Assembly (NCBI GenBank): GCA_019359715.1
Contig: JAHHGS010000076.1
Location: 1-64,000, forward strand
DNA length: 64,000 bases
Source: Aphanocapsa sp. GSE-SYN-MK-11-07L
GTDB lineage: Bacteria > Cyanobacteriota > Cyanobacteriia > Thermosynechococcales > Thermosynechococcaceae
Direction of reading: 5' to 3'
In this document: one piece after another, positions 53,284 to 62,393 of the stretch
Position numbering within the stretch: the first letter of the stretch is position 1
Layout: every line of letters begins with the position of its first letter
The notes under the pieces: model-generated
Told to the model about the DNA's origin: nothing
The model's input: only the letters and a program-made list of their open reading frames with translations
Databases searched by the model: none
Position numbers and translations under genes: made by a program

Positions 53284-54456
53284 ATGATGTGCATGCCTCT
53301 TACCCCCTGGTTACAATTCCTGAATCGCCTCTGCAAGTTTGGGCTAGGGTGTTTACTGGTGCTCGGATTGCTGCTGGGTCGTCCAGCTCTGGCGGATGAG
53401 CTGGTGACTCCCCCCAGTTCTCCTGCCAGCCGACTGGGGCAAAAAAGCTTTGTCGCGGAGGCGGTTAAAAAAGTTGGGCAAGCTGTGGTGCGGATTGACA
53501 CTGAGCGGACAATTGTTCGCCCCTCTGATCCAATCATGAGTGACCCCTTCTTTCGGCAGTTTTTTGGTGAAGGGTTTGCGCCACCCAACAGTCGGCAGCG
53601 CGGTCAAGGTTCAGGCTTTATTATTGATGGCTCTGGCATTGTCCTGACCAATGCCCACGTCGTAGATGATGCCGATACTGTGACTGTCACCCTCAAGGAT
53701 GGGCGCAGCTTTGAAGGCGAAGTGCGAGGCTCTGATCAAGTCTCTGACCTAGCCGTCGTGAAGCTAAAAGGGGTAACGGGCAGCCTGCCGATCGCAACTT
53801 TAGGCGACTCGAATCAGGTCGAGGTGGGGGACTGGGCGATCGCCGTTGGCAACCCGCTGGGCTTAGACAATACGGTGACGCTAGGGATTGTGAGCACTCT
53901 GCACCGCTCTAGCGCTCAGGTCGGGATTCCCAATAAGCGGCTGGATTTTATTCAAACCGATGCGGCAATCAACCCCGGTAATTCTGGCGGGCCGTTGCTC
54001 AGCGATCGCGGTGAGGTAATTGGGATTAACACCGCCATTCGAGCCGATGCGATGGGGATTGGGTTTGCGATTCCGATCAACAAAGTCAAGTCACTGAAAG
54101 CCCAACTGATTCGCGGTGAGCAAATCAGCCATCCCTACATTGGGGTGCAAATGACCAACCTCACCCCCAAAATCGCTCAGGAGAATAATCTGAATCCAAA
54201 CTCGCCAATTACCCTGCCGGAAGTGACAGGGGTATTAGTGGTACAGGTGTTTGCCAATACGCCAGCCGCCAAATCGGGGATTCGCTGGGGAGATGTGATT
54301 GTCGATGTAGACGGGCAGCCTGTTAGCTCGGCTGGCGAACTGCAAGCGATCGTTGATAGCAGCAGAGTGGGGCAAGTTTTACAAATGAAAGTCAAGCGAG
54401 GCGGGCAAATTCAGCAGCTTGCCATCCGCACGGCTGAACTGAAGGATGCAGCCTAA
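53284..54456 (+). CDS. HtrA/Deg-family serine protease with PDZ domain
   Basis: This 390-residue protein is exported: hydrophobic FGLGCLLVLGLLLGRPALADE is a signal or anchor. The trypsin-like triad is His125 (VLTNAHVVDD), Asp155 (SDLAVVK) and Ser234 (INPGNSGGPLLS). A single PDZ domain (~285-385) follows, with GVLVVQVFANTPAAKSGI. This is the HhoA/HhoB/HtrA layout of cyanobacteria, important in envelope stress. Starts at ATG 53284; the ATG at 53293 is also possible. It lies 20 bp before the glycosyltransferase. Confidence 0.93.
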   Translation: MMCMPLTPWLQFLNRLCKFGLGCLLVLGLLLGRPALADELVTPPSSPASRLGQKSFVAEAVKKVGQAVVRIDTERTIVRPSDPIMSDPFFRQFFGEGFAPPNSRQRGQGSGFIIDGSGIVLTNAHVVDDADTVTVTLKDGRSFEGEVRGSDQVSDLAVVKLKGVTGSLPIATLGDSNQVEVGDWAIAVGNPLGLDNTVTLGIVSTLHRSSAQVGIPNKRLDFIQTDAAINPGNSGGPLLSDRGEVIGINTAIRADAMGIGFAIPINKVKSLKAQLIRGEQISHPYIGVQMTNLTPKIAQENNLNPNSPITLPEVTGVLVVQVFANTPAAKSGIRWGDVIVDVDGQPVSSAGELQAIVDSSRVGQVLQMKVKRGGQIQQLAIRTAELKDAA

Positions 54457-54475
54457 CGGCTAAATGTAATGGCTA

Positions 54476-55960
54476 ATGCAATTGTTCAACCGTCATAAGC
54501 TTTTTTGGCTGGGGCTGCTGGCGATTTGGCTGCTCTCTTTGGGGCTAAGGTTTTGGGGCTTGAGCCGCTTTAATACCCTCGTATTTGACGAGGTTTACTT
54601 TGCCCGCTTCGGCAATGATTATGTGGCTAATCGCCCTTTTTTTGATGCTCATCCGCCCTTGGGCAAGTACCTAATTGGGCTGGGGATTTGGCTGCACGGT
54701 CAGTTTGAACCCTTTGGCTATCGCTGGCTGAATGCCCTGGTTGGTTCTTGGCTACCTTTGCTGGTGGCAGGAATTGCCTACCAACTGAGTCGGCGGCGCA
54801 GCCATGCCCTGATTGCGGGCTTACTAGCGGCGGCCGATGGGCTACTGCTGGTGGAGTCCCGCTACGCCCTGATTAATGTTTACCTGCTGCTGTTTGGCCT
54901 GTTGGGACACTGGCTGTTTTTGATTGGGCTAGGTCAAAAAGGTCTGCCCCGCTGGCGATTTCCTTTGGGACGGCAAAGCCGAACGCTAAGTTTGTCCGCA
55001 ATTTGTTTCGGCGGCGCGATCGCCGTTAAATGGAGCGGGCTCGGCTTTTTGCTGGGGTTGTATCTGACCTGGCTAGCCGCGATCGCGCTTGGTTACTTGG
55101 ACCGCCGCTCGAACCGGGACGAGCTGGCTCGCCCGCCTCTGCTTAACCTCCGGCAGCTCAATCCCCTGTTCATGCTGCTGGGCATACCGGCGATCGCGGC
55201 GGCGGTCTACGGGCTGGTTGCGATTCCCCACTTGCAGCAAAATCCCGGCATCGGGTTTTGGGAGCTGCAAAAGCAAATGCTGGGCTATCACGAAGCGATT
55301 GGCCCGAAGGCCCATCCTTACTGCTCACCCTGGTATAGCTGGCCGCTGCTGCTGCGTCCGATCAGCTATTTTTACCAGCAGGCCCGCAGCTTGGCTGAAC
55401 CCATGCCAGTGCTTGGCCCACCCTTGCCGAGCGGGGCAGCCAAGCTTGTCTACGGCGTTTACGCCACCGGCAATCCAGTCCTTTGGTGGTGTTCAACCCT
55501 GGTCATGCTGGGCTTGTTAGTTTTCTTGCTCAGACAGATTTGGCAGAGACTCAAAAATGGGTCTGAGGTAGTTGAGCGATCGGCTTTGCCGTCCCAAAGG
55601 GAATCGCCCGCCGACCTTTGGATTCCGCTGTATTTAGTCCTCAACTATGCCGCCAATTTACTGCCGTGGGCGAAGGTGGGCCGCTGTTTGTTTTTGTATC
55701 ACTATATGCCAGCGGCGATTTTTAGCTTTTTGGGCTTGGCTTGGGTTTGCGATCGCGCCCTCAGCAGCCCCCGCTCCTGGCAGCGAGGCTTGGGAATAAC
55801 GGTAATTTTTGCCGCCTTAATTGCTTTTGTGTTTTGGTTGCCTGTTTATCTGGGATTACCGATTTCACCGCAGCAATTTTCGTGGCGAGTGTTGTTCTAC
55901 CCAGCAGCGCAGAAGGAGTTTCCGACCTGGCTGCAAAATTGGATTCCTAACTGGCTCTAG
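54476..55960 (+). CDS. PMT-family glycosyltransferase (GT39)
   Basis: This 494-residue polytopic membrane protein has about eleven helices and the first-loop acidic motif VFDEVYFARFGNDY, followed by HPPLGKYLIG, as in protein O-mannosyltransferases. AVKWSGLGFLLGLY and CLFLYHYMPAAIFSFLGLAW (abbreviated) are family blocks. Such proteins transfer lipid-linked sugars to extracytoplasmic acceptors; the cyanobacterial acceptor is unknown. Its stop is 4 bp from the TnpB element's right end. Confidence 0.88.
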   Translation: MQLFNRHKLFWLGLLAIWLLSLGLRFWGLSRFNTLVFDEVYFARFGNDYVANRPFFDAHPPLGKYLIGLGIWLHGQFEPFGYRWLNALVGSWLPLLVAGIAYQLSRRRSHALIAGLLAAADGLLLVESRYALINVYLLLFGLLGHWLFLIGLGQKGLPRWRFPLGRQSRTLSLSAICFGGAIAVKWSGLGFLLGLYLTWLAAIALGYLDRRSNRDELARPPLLNLRQLNPLFMLLGIPAIAAAVYGLVAIPHLQQNPGIGFWELQKQMLGYHEAIGPKAHPYCSPWYSWPLLLRPISYFYQQARSLAEPMPVLGPPLPSGAAKLVYGVYATGNPVLWWCSTLVMLGLLVFLLRQIWQRLKNGSEVVERSALPSQRESPADLWIPLYLVLNYAANLLPWAKVGRCLFLYHYMPAAIFSFLGLAWVCDRALSSPRSWQRGLGITVIFAALIAFVFWLPVYLGLPISPQQFSWRVLFYPAAQKEFPTWLQNWIPNWL

Positions 55961-55963
55961 GCA

Positions 55964-57309
55964 TTGACACTCCGACGGTTCCGCTACGCTAAAACCGTGG
56001 GATTCTTGGCTCTACGAGACAACTTGCTGAGGCAGGATTGCTCCAGCCTCGGTAGAGGTCGTTTCTCCCCAAGCGTTGCACGGTTCAAGACCGTAGCTTC
56101 CTGTGTGCCCCACAGTAGCCAATCCCCGACCGAGAATGATCTGAGCGGCTGCGTAGTCTCTTGGCAAGACACACCCACACTGACAGGCATGGGTACGAGT
56201 GCTAAGAGACTTTTTGACAATCGCATGACACTCAGGACATTCTTGGCTTGTTCCTGCCGCTGGAACAGCAATCGTGATCTTCCCGAACACGTTGCCAAAA
56301 TATTCCAACCACACTCGGAACTGATACCAAGATGCATCGTTAATCGATTTGGCAAGACAATGATTTTTCACCATATTTTTGATTCTCAAATCTTCGTAGG
56401 CGACTACATCGTTGGATGTGATTACGCACCGTGCCATCTTTACGGCATGGTCTTTACGCTGCCTACTTATTTTAAGATGGCGCTTACCGAGAATCTGCCT
56501 CGCCCTTCGTCTGTTATTTGATCCTTTCACACGCTTTGATACGCGCTTTTGAGCCATTTTTAATCTGCGCTCACCCTTGCGGAGAAAACGCGGGTTGTCT
56601 TCTGTCTGGTTATTGCTATCGGTGTAGAAGTCATTCAATCCGACATCCAACCCGATAGCGGTTCCAGAGGGTTTTACCAATTCGGAGCGGTCAACTGAAA
56701 TACAGAACTGAACATAGTAGCCATCTGCACGTTTAACCAGCCTTACCCGTTTAATTTGGTCAGATTGGTAGAAGTGCAAATCGCGAGTCCCTTTCAGCTT
56801 TAGCCTTCCAATCCCTTTCTTATCCGTGAATATGATGCTTTTTCGATTCTCCGCTAGTTTCCATCCAGACGTTTTGTACTCCACAGAGCGGCAATCTTTC
56901 TGGAATTTAGGGAACCCTTTTTTACCGGGAAGACCTTTCTTGCAGTTCTCGAAAAAGCGATTAATCGATGACCATGCTCGTTCTGCGCTGGCTTGTCTTG
57001 CCATACTATTGAGTTCATCAGCAAACGGAAACTCTTTCGCCAATACTGCACAGTATTTCTGCAAGTCGTTTTTACCCGTTCCCAATTCATCCATCCACAG
57101 TCGAATACACTTGTTACGGATGAATTGGGCAGTCCGAATTGCCTCGTCTACCGCTTTGAATTGGATTGGTTTTCCGTATGTTTTGAATTCTAAAACAAGC
57201 ATCGTTTCGACCCATCCACGATACTCTTGTACTAGCACAGCGGGTATAAAGACGGCACTTAAAAGTGCAAAGCGCTACATCCCACCCATGAAAGTGGTGG
57301 GCTTTGCTT
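55964..57309 (-). mobile_element. TnpB-only IS200/IS605-type element
   Basis: The element carries one leftward orfB/tnpB gene and no tnpA. On the minus strand the left end starts AAGCAAAGCCCACCAC, with a hairpin (CCCACCACTTTCATGGGTGGG), directly after TTAC (57310-57313 complement), a plausible target/TAM motif. The right end finishes with GGAGTGTCAA (complement of 55964-55973), typical of this family. It is inserted between the glycosyltransferase stop and the next GTPase. Ends are inferred by pattern, not by comparison with an empty site. Confidence 0.65.
56012..57202 (-). CDS. tnpB: TnpB/OrfB RNA-guided nuclease
   Basis: This 396-residue protein (start at the ATG ending 57202, MLVLEFKTYG; 12 upstream codons are unlikely) has the RuvC-type catalytic residues: Asp in GTAIGLDVGLNDF, Glu in VVAYEDLRIKNM and Asp in CVLPRDYAAAQII. 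A four-Cys zinc ribbon lies between (CPECHAIV, CQCGC). All are intact, so nuclease activity is possible with an omega-RNA from the 3' end. Without TnpA it cannot transpose alone. Confidence 0.92.
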   Translation of the reverse strand: MLVLEFKTYGKPIQFKAVDEAIRTAQFIRNKCIRLWMDELGTGKNDLQKYCAVLAKEFPFADELNSMARQASAERAWSSINRFFENCKKGLPGKKGFPKFQKDCRSVEYKTSGWKLAENRKSIIFTDKKGIGRLKLKGTRDLHFYQSDQIKRVRLVKRADGYYVQFCISVDRSELVKPSGTAIGLDVGLNDFYTDSNNQTEDNPRFLRKGERRLKMAQKRVSKRVKGSNNRRRARQILGKRHLKISRQRKDHAVKMARCVITSNDVVAYEDLRIKNMVKNHCLAKSINDASWYQFRVWLEYFGNVFGKITIAVPAAGTSQECPECHAIVKKSLSTRTHACQCGCVLPRDYAAAQIILGRGLATVGHTGSYGLEPCNAWGETTSTEAGAILPQQVVS

Positions 57310-57350
57310 GTAAGTTCTGTAAAATCGGTCTAAATAGACTCGGTTTGCCC

Positions 57351-58694
57351 GTGACTGCTCAGCCTCCTCCTGTACCTGAACCCGCGCTCGACTTTGCCGT
57401 CCCCCAGGGGGTCGCGCGATCGGTTCAGTATTCAGACCAAACCCGGACTAGCCTCCAGCAGCTTTTAGAGTGGCACCAGCAGCACCACAGCCAGTTTCAG
57501 GGCGAGCTGCAATCTCAGTTAGAAGAGTTGGAGCGCTTAAACAGCCAGCTCAAGCGGGGCTTAGTCCAGATTGTCGGGTTTGGACTGGTCAGTCGGGGTA
57601 AATCGGCGGTGCTGAATGCTTTGTGTGGCGAAAAAGTGTTTCCGACCGGAGCACTGCATGGGGTGACGCAGTGGCCGCGCTCCTATCGCTGGCTTGGCTC
57701 GCCCGACCTAGAAGTCGAACTGATTGATACTCCTGGCTTAGAAGAAGTCGATGGGCAGCTCAGAGCAGAGATGGCGAAGGCGATCACCCAGGAAGCTGAC
57801 CTGATCTTGTTCATTATGGCGGGAGAGCCGACCCCTGTTGATATTGCCATTTTGCTGGAAATTTATAAGCTAGAAAAGCCAGTGATTGTGGTCGTCAACA
57901 AAATAGACCTGTTTCCCGATCTGACCCCGATCGCGATCTACCAGCAGCTTGATCGCCCCCTGATCAAACAGCGCCTCCAACCGGAAGATATTGTCTTGAC
58001 TGCGGCTGCGCCTGCCCCCGTCCAAGTCCGGTTAGAGTGGCCGAATGGTCGCACCAGTTATCGCTGGGAAACCCCACCGCCAGAGATTGAATCGCTCCAG
58101 CAAAAGCTCCAGCAAATGATTGCCCAGGACGGAGAACTGCTGCTGGCAACCCGCGTATTGGTGCAAGCGCAAGCGATTGAGCAGGCGATCGCCATTCAAA
58201 TTAGCCAAATCAGTGCGGAGCCAGCCCAAGCCTTAATCTGGAATTTTCTCCGCTTGAAGTCTGTGGCAGTGGCAATCAGTCCCTTCGGAGCAGCCGATCT
58301 TTGGGTTGGGTTGATCATCGATTTACTTCTAGTGCGGGCGTTGTCGAAGCTCTACGGGTTGCCAATTACTCGCCATCAGGCTAGTAAGCTTTGGCAGACG
58401 CTACTCTCTAGCACGATCGCCCTGTTGCTGAGTCTATTTGGCAGTGGCATTATCAATGGGGATGGCTCTGGCTTAACAGGATTCGTCGGTGGGGCGATCG
58501 CTCAGGCTGCTCTAGCCGGTTATGGAGCCTATACCGTCGGGCGATCGGCCCAAGCCTTCCTAGTAAATGGGGCAACTTGGGGGCCGCTTGGCCCCAGTAC
58601 GCTCTTGCAGGCAATCTTAGACAACCTGCCGCCCCACAGCCTGCTCTATCGGCTCCGGCAGCAATTACACCAGCATTTGTATCCCCCGGATTAA
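57351..58694 (+). CDS. GTPase with C-terminal DUF697-like membrane region
   Basis: This 447-residue protein starts at GTG 57351 (VTAQPPPVPEP); a longer frame continues into the antisense of tnpB and is not real. Era-like G domain: G1 GLVSRGKSAVLNAL, G3 ELIDTPGLEEVDG, G4 VVVNKIDLFPD. The C-terminal third has membrane-active helices (LWVGLIIDLLLVRALSKLYG; TLLSSTIALLLSLFGSG; GFVGGAIAQAALAGYGAYTVG), as in DUF697 proteins. It probably acts at the envelope or thylakoid. The TnpB element ends 41 bp upstream, so its native promoter may be displaced. Confidence 0.82.
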   Translation: MTAQPPPVPEPALDFAVPQGVARSVQYSDQTRTSLQQLLEWHQQHHSQFQGELQSQLEELERLNSQLKRGLVQIVGFGLVSRGKSAVLNALCGEKVFPTGALHGVTQWPRSYRWLGSPDLEVELIDTPGLEEVDGQLRAEMAKAITQEADLILFIMAGEPTPVDIAILLEIYKLEKPVIVVVNKIDLFPDLTPIAIYQQLDRPLIKQRLQPEDIVLTAAAPAPVQVRLEWPNGRTSYRWETPPPEIESLQQKLQQMIAQDGELLLATRVLVQAQAIEQAIAIQISQISAEPAQALIWNFLRLKSVAVAISPFGAADLWVGLIIDLLLVRALSKLYGLPITRHQASKLWQTLLSSTIALLLSLFGSGIINGDGSGLTGFVGGAIAQAALAGYGAYTVGRSAQAFLVNGATWGPLGPSTLLQAILDNLPPHSLLYRLRQQLHQHLYPPD

Positions 58695-58794
58695 CGGGCT
58701 GCGATCGCTGAAGCATAGAGATTATTTTATGATTGAGAGATGAATGATTTTACAGATACTTTGATTACGACTTGGCTGTTGATGGGTAAAAATT

Positions 58795-59763
58795 GTGGAC
58801 TTTGTTGATGACCCCCAGTTGCCAGGCGATGCCGCATTGACCAGCTTAGAGTCTACCAGCCTGATTCCGATCGCCCCTGCCAACTTCAAGTCTGGGTTTG
58901 TGGCGATCATTGGGCGCACCAACGTTGGCAAGTCTACGCTGATGAACCAATTGATTGGGCAAAAGGTTGCAATTACCTCACCAGTCTCCCAGACCACCCG
59001 CAATCGACTGCGGGGAATTCTGACCACTGCAGAGGCGCAAATTATTTTTGTGGATACGCCCGGCATTCATAAACCCCATCACCAACTGGGGGAAGTTTTG
59101 GTCAAAAATGCCCGAATTGCGATTGATGCCGTCGATTTGATCTTGTTTGTCGTTGATGGGTCGCTGCCAGCCGGGGGCGGCGATCGCTACGTCGCCAACT
59201 TGCTTAGCCAAACCAAAACGCCTGTTGTGTTGGGTCTTAACAAAGCCGATCAGCAATCTGACCCAGGCTTAGACCAAGCCTATCAAGAGATGATTGGCGA
59301 TCGCCCCGGCTGTAAATTCTCTGCTCTCACCGGCGAGGGAATTGAGAGTCTGCAAGCCCTGCTGCTAGAGCATTTAGAACCTGGGCCTTACTACTATCCG
59401 CCCGATTTAATCACCGATCAGCCGGAGCGATTCATTATGGGGGAATTAATTCGTGAGCAAATTTTGCTGCTCACCCGCGAAGAGATTCCCCATTCGGTGG
59501 CGATCGCGATCGAGCAAGTCACTGAGGAACCAACGATCACCAGAATTTTTGCCACGATCAACGTGGAGCGCTCTTCTCAGAAAGGCATTTTAATTGGCAA
59601 GGGCGGCACAATGCTCAAAGAAATTGGCAGCGCCGCCCGCCAGCAGATCCAAAAATTAATTGCCGGCAAGGTCTACCTGGAACTGTTTGTGAAGGTGCAG
59701 CCCAAGTGGCGGCAATCTCGGCTCCGGTTGGCAGAATTGGGCTATCGAGTAGAAGAAAGCTAA
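58795..59763 (+). CDS. era: GTPase Era
   Basis: This 322-residue ribosome-assembly GTPase has G1 AIIGRTNVGKSTLMNQL, G3 IFVDTPGIHKPHHQL and G4 VVLGLNKADQQ, followed by a C-terminal KH domain with the RNA-binding loop GILIGKGGTMLKEIGSAAR. It matures the 16S rRNA 3' end. Starts with GTG at 58795; a short non-conserved N-terminal extension of about 30 residues precedes the G domain. It lies 100 bp after the DUF697-like GTPase. Confidence 0.96.
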   Translation: MDFVDDPQLPGDAALTSLESTSLIPIAPANFKSGFVAIIGRTNVGKSTLMNQLIGQKVAITSPVSQTTRNRLRGILTTAEAQIIFVDTPGIHKPHHQLGEVLVKNARIAIDAVDLILFVVDGSLPAGGGDRYVANLLSQTKTPVVLGLNKADQQSDPGLDQAYQEMIGDRPGCKFSALTGEGIESLQALLLEHLEPGPYYYPPDLITDQPERFIMGELIREQILLLTREEIPHSVAIAIEQVTEEPTITRIFATINVERSSQKGILIGKGGTMLKEIGSAARQQIQKLIAGKVYLELFVKVQPKWRQSRLRLAELGYRVEES

Positions 59764-59792
59764 GAATTCTGCAAAGCTAGGAGTGTTGTCTA

Positions 59793-61232
59793 TTGCCAAG
59801 TGCCATGACCAGTGGTGATCTGTCAAATCAGAATTCAACTCCTGCTCTAGTCAGACCCAAGCTCAGCCTGTTAACCATGTTTCGGCTGGGCTTATTTCAA
59901 ACCGGACTGGGGATTATGTCTTTGCTGACGCTGGGGGTGCTCAACCGGGTCATGATCAAGGAACTGGCAATCCCCGCCACGATTGTTGGCCTAACGATCG
60001 CCATGAACCAGTTTGTCTCCCCCGTCCGAATCTGGTTTGGGCAAATGTCTGACGCTCGCCCGATTCAAGGTCTGCATCGGACGGGCTATGTCTGGGCAGG
60101 GGGATTGGCGCTCGTGATCACGGCTTTGATTGCCGTCCAGGTCATTTGGCAACTCGGCGATAGCTTTACCAGTCAAGGCTGGAGCGCCACGACGAGCGCT
60201 TGGGCTGCTTTACTGGGCTTGGTGTTTGCCCTGTATGGGGTTGCAATCAGCGCTAGTTCTACCCCGTTTACGGCTTTATTGGTCGATATTTCAGACGAAG
60301 ACGATCGCTCGAAGCTGGTCGGGATTGTCTGGTCAATGCTGATGGTCGGAATTATTATTGGGGCGATCGTCACTAGTATTCTGCTCAGAACGATCGACTC
60401 CGATGCCCCAATAGAAGTTGTCAGGGCTGCCATTAACCGCGTGTTTATTCTAGTGCCAGCCGCTGTGTTGGGACTGATTCTAATTGCAACGCTGGGGGTT
60501 GAGAAAAAATATTCTCGCTACGCCGATCGGGCGAATCTAGACAACGCCGAAAATAGGATTACCCTCGGCAAAGCCTTAAAGGTGCTAACCGCCAGCCGCC
60601 AAACCGGGCTCTTCTTTTTGTTTTTGGTGATTATGACCCTCAGCCTGTTCTTGCAGGAGCCAGTCTTGGAACCCTACGGCGGCGAAGTGTTTGGGATGAC
60701 GATCGCCCAAACCACGCGCTTAAATGCTTATTGGGGCACCGGCACCCTAATTGGTCTAGCAGCTACAGGCTTTCTAGTTGTGCCACGACTGGGGAAATTC
60801 AACACCACTCGCCTTGGCTGTATCCTTGTGGCTGCCTGCTTTATTTTGATTTTGCTGGCTGGGTTTACAGCCAATCCACTGGTTTTGTTTGGGGCTTTAT
60901 TTTTGTTCGGCCTAGCCTCTGGCATTACCACCACGGGCGCTCTCAACCTAATGCTCGATCTGACGGCGGCTGAAACCGCTGGTACTTTCGTGGGAGCGTG
61001 GGGGCTATCCCAGGCGATCGCCCGTGGGAGTGCAGTTGTTCTGGGCGGCTCAGCTTTAGATGTGGGACGACGACTGTTTGAGACTCCTGTTATGGCCTAT
61101 GGCTTGGTATTTTGTCTGCCCGTAGTTGGCATGAGCATCGCCATTTGGGTTTTGGGCAAAGTGAATGTGGAAGAGTTTCAAGCTGAAGCGAAAGTGGCGA
61201 TCGCCCAAATCTTGAGCGAAGAAATTAGCTGA
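59793..61232 (+). CDS. PucC/BCD-family MFS transporter
   Basis: This 479-residue membrane protein has twelve predicted helices. The conserved FRLGLFQTGLGIMSLLTLGVLNRVM (abbreviated) and QFVSPVRIWFGQMSDARPI identify the PucC/LhaA group, implicated in delivering or recycling (bacterio)chlorophyll for pigment proteins. The start is uncertain: TTG 59793 has AGGAG 9 bp upstream; ATG 59805 would shorten it by four residues. It starts 30 bp after era and its end overlaps the convergent PEP-CTERM remnant by 8 bp. Confidence 0.88.
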   Translation: MPSAMTSGDLSNQNSTPALVRPKLSLLTMFRLGLFQTGLGIMSLLTLGVLNRVMIKELAIPATIVGLTIAMNQFVSPVRIWFGQMSDARPIQGLHRTGYVWAGGLALVITALIAVQVIWQLGDSFTSQGWSATTSAWAALLGLVFALYGVAISASSTPFTALLVDISDEDDRSKLVGIVWSMLMVGIIIGAIVTSILLRTIDSDAPIEVVRAAINRVFILVPAAVLGLILIATLGVEKKYSRYADRANLDNAENRITLGKALKVLTASRQTGLFFLFLVIMTLSLFLQEPVLEPYGGEVFGMTIAQTTRLNAYWGTGTLIGLAATGFLVVPRLGKFNTTRLGCILVAACFILILLAGFTANPLVLFGALFLFGLASGITTTGALNLMLDLTAAETAGTFVGAWGLSQAIARGSAVVLGGSALDVGRRLFETPVMAYGLVFCLPVVGMSIAIWVLGKVNVEEFQAEAKVAIAQILSEEIS

Positions 61233-61584
61233 GCTGTTGCCGCTTGCGCCAGCGCGAGCCTAACCCTAATACCCCAGCCACCAGTGTCCCCACTAGGGCG
61301 GGTGGAGCGGGCACCTCCACCACATCAATATTTTCCTCTACCTGCGATGGCCGAAATGTAGAAGGAGTGCCGAGAACGGCATAACAGGAGCCGCCGGCAA
61401 TGCAGCTTGCAGTCCCACTGTTCGGGCCAGGAATTAAACCAATAGAATCAGGTGGAGTTAAATTCGTTAGAGAATCAAAAAAGTACAGAGAAAGATTAGC
61501 ACTTACGGGTGATTTTTGAACCAGCAAGAACATTGAGTTGCCAACAACAGGATCAGTAGGCGTAAAGATCACACCATCACTCAT
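61225..61584 (-). pseudogene. C-terminal fragment of a PEP-CTERM sorted protein
   Basis: The last part, VVEVPAPPALVGTLVAGVLGL then SRWRKRQQ, is a PEP-CTERM-like sorting signal: a short Pro motif, a transmembrane helix and a basic tail. Such proteins need an N-terminal signal peptide. Here the frame starts at an internal ATG (MSDGVIFTPT) with no hydrophobic leader, and upstream there are 24 open codons without a start before a TGA. I call it a decayed or truncated gene; a frameshift upstream is also possible. No clear N-terminal half was found up to 61885. Confidence 0.55.
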
Positions 61585-61885
61585 CGTAATGTTGATGTTG
61601 CTGTAGATGTTGGCAACCGTGTTTGAAAATCTTTGATCCCCTAATACCGATTCTCAAATAAGCTACTCAGCCTCTTACCTAGATGCCCTGCTGAGAAGCT
61701 AAGACTTTGGCAAAATTTGTAAGTAGTAGTATTTCATAAAGGATGGAGAATAAAGAATAATCAGCAACTTCAGAAGTCTTGCTAAGCAATACTCCCAGAA
61801 TTGGTCTTTTTTCTCCATCCTTTACGTAAAGTGCACTACCAATTTGCGACTTTAAGCTTCAATTTTGACTGAAACAATTGCGACT
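61585..61885. other. Short gap with a long inverted repeat
   Basis: About 300 bp separate the PEP-CTERM remnant from the cyclophilin gene. TAAAGGATGGAGAA at 61737-61750 and its exact complement at 61811-61824 form a 14-bp inverted repeat. It extends imperfectly to about 22 bp and spans 88 bp in all. It could be a small non-autonomous element or a large terminator hairpin for the leftward cyclophilin gene. Nothing else is recognised. Confidence 0.5.
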
Positions 61886-61913
61886 TTAAGCTTCAATTTT
61901 GACTGAAACAATT
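61846..61913. repeat. 34-bp perfect tandem duplication at the cyclophilin 3' end
   Basis: The 34-mer beginning GCGACTTTAAGCTTC occurs at 61846-61879 and again at 61880-61913. The right copy contains the last codons and stop of the cyclophilin gene; the left copy repeats them untranslated. Period and identity are exact, with two more matching bases before each copy. It is a recent replication-slippage duplication. Confidence 0.9.
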
Positions 61914-62305
61914 TTGTCGCCCTGCCGAATGGCGTTAACAACATCCATGTCTTTGGTTTGACCAAAGGTGGTGTGTTTGCCGTCTAAGTGAGACTGCGGA
62001 GAATGGCAAATAAAGAACTGACTGCCACCCGTGTCCCGCCCAGCATGAGCCATCGATAATGTACCGGCTTGGTGCTTGTTGTTATTGATTTCGCACTTGA
62101 TTTTGTAGCCAGGCCCACCCGTGCCAGTCCCCAAGGGGCAACCACCCTGAATCATAAAATTAGGGATGACGCGATGAAAACTTAGTCCATCGTAAAAGCC
62201 TTTATTAGCTAGATCTACAAAGTTTTTAACCGTGTTAGGAGCGTCCTGGTCAAACAGTTCCAGGTTAATGGTGCCTTTGGCAGTTTCCATGATGGCCCGA
62301 GTCAT
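61886..62305 (-). CDS. Cyclophilin-type peptidyl-prolyl isomerase (PpiB)
   Basis: This 139-residue protein has the cyclophilin signature [20 protein letters not shown], then [32 protein letters not shown] (Arg, Gln and Phe of the active site) and [15 protein letters not shown] start it at the ATG ending 62305 ([11 protein letters not shown]), which has GAAGGAG just upstream. No signal peptide, so cytoplasmic. The length is a little short for PpiB but complete. Confidence 0.93.
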   Translation of the reverse strand: MTRAIMETAKGTINLELFDQDAPNTVKNFVDLANKGFYDGLSFHRVIPNFMIQGGCPLGTGTGGPGYKIKCEINNNKHQAGTLSMAHAGRDTGGSQFFICHSPQSHLDGKHTTFGQTKDMDVVNAIRQGDKIVSVKIEA

Positions 62306-62393
62306 AATTGCTCCTTCAGAAAAATGGCTATCCTGAGAAAAGCATACCATTCAGCCACAGTCCAGGTTGCTCAGCCGTCGTTTGAGCAAAAAG

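Noticed and set aside
56826-57350. N-terminal extension of the DUF697-like GTPase to 56826
   Set aside because: It is antisense to tnpB and crosses the end of the inserted element; the conserved protein begins near GTG 57351.
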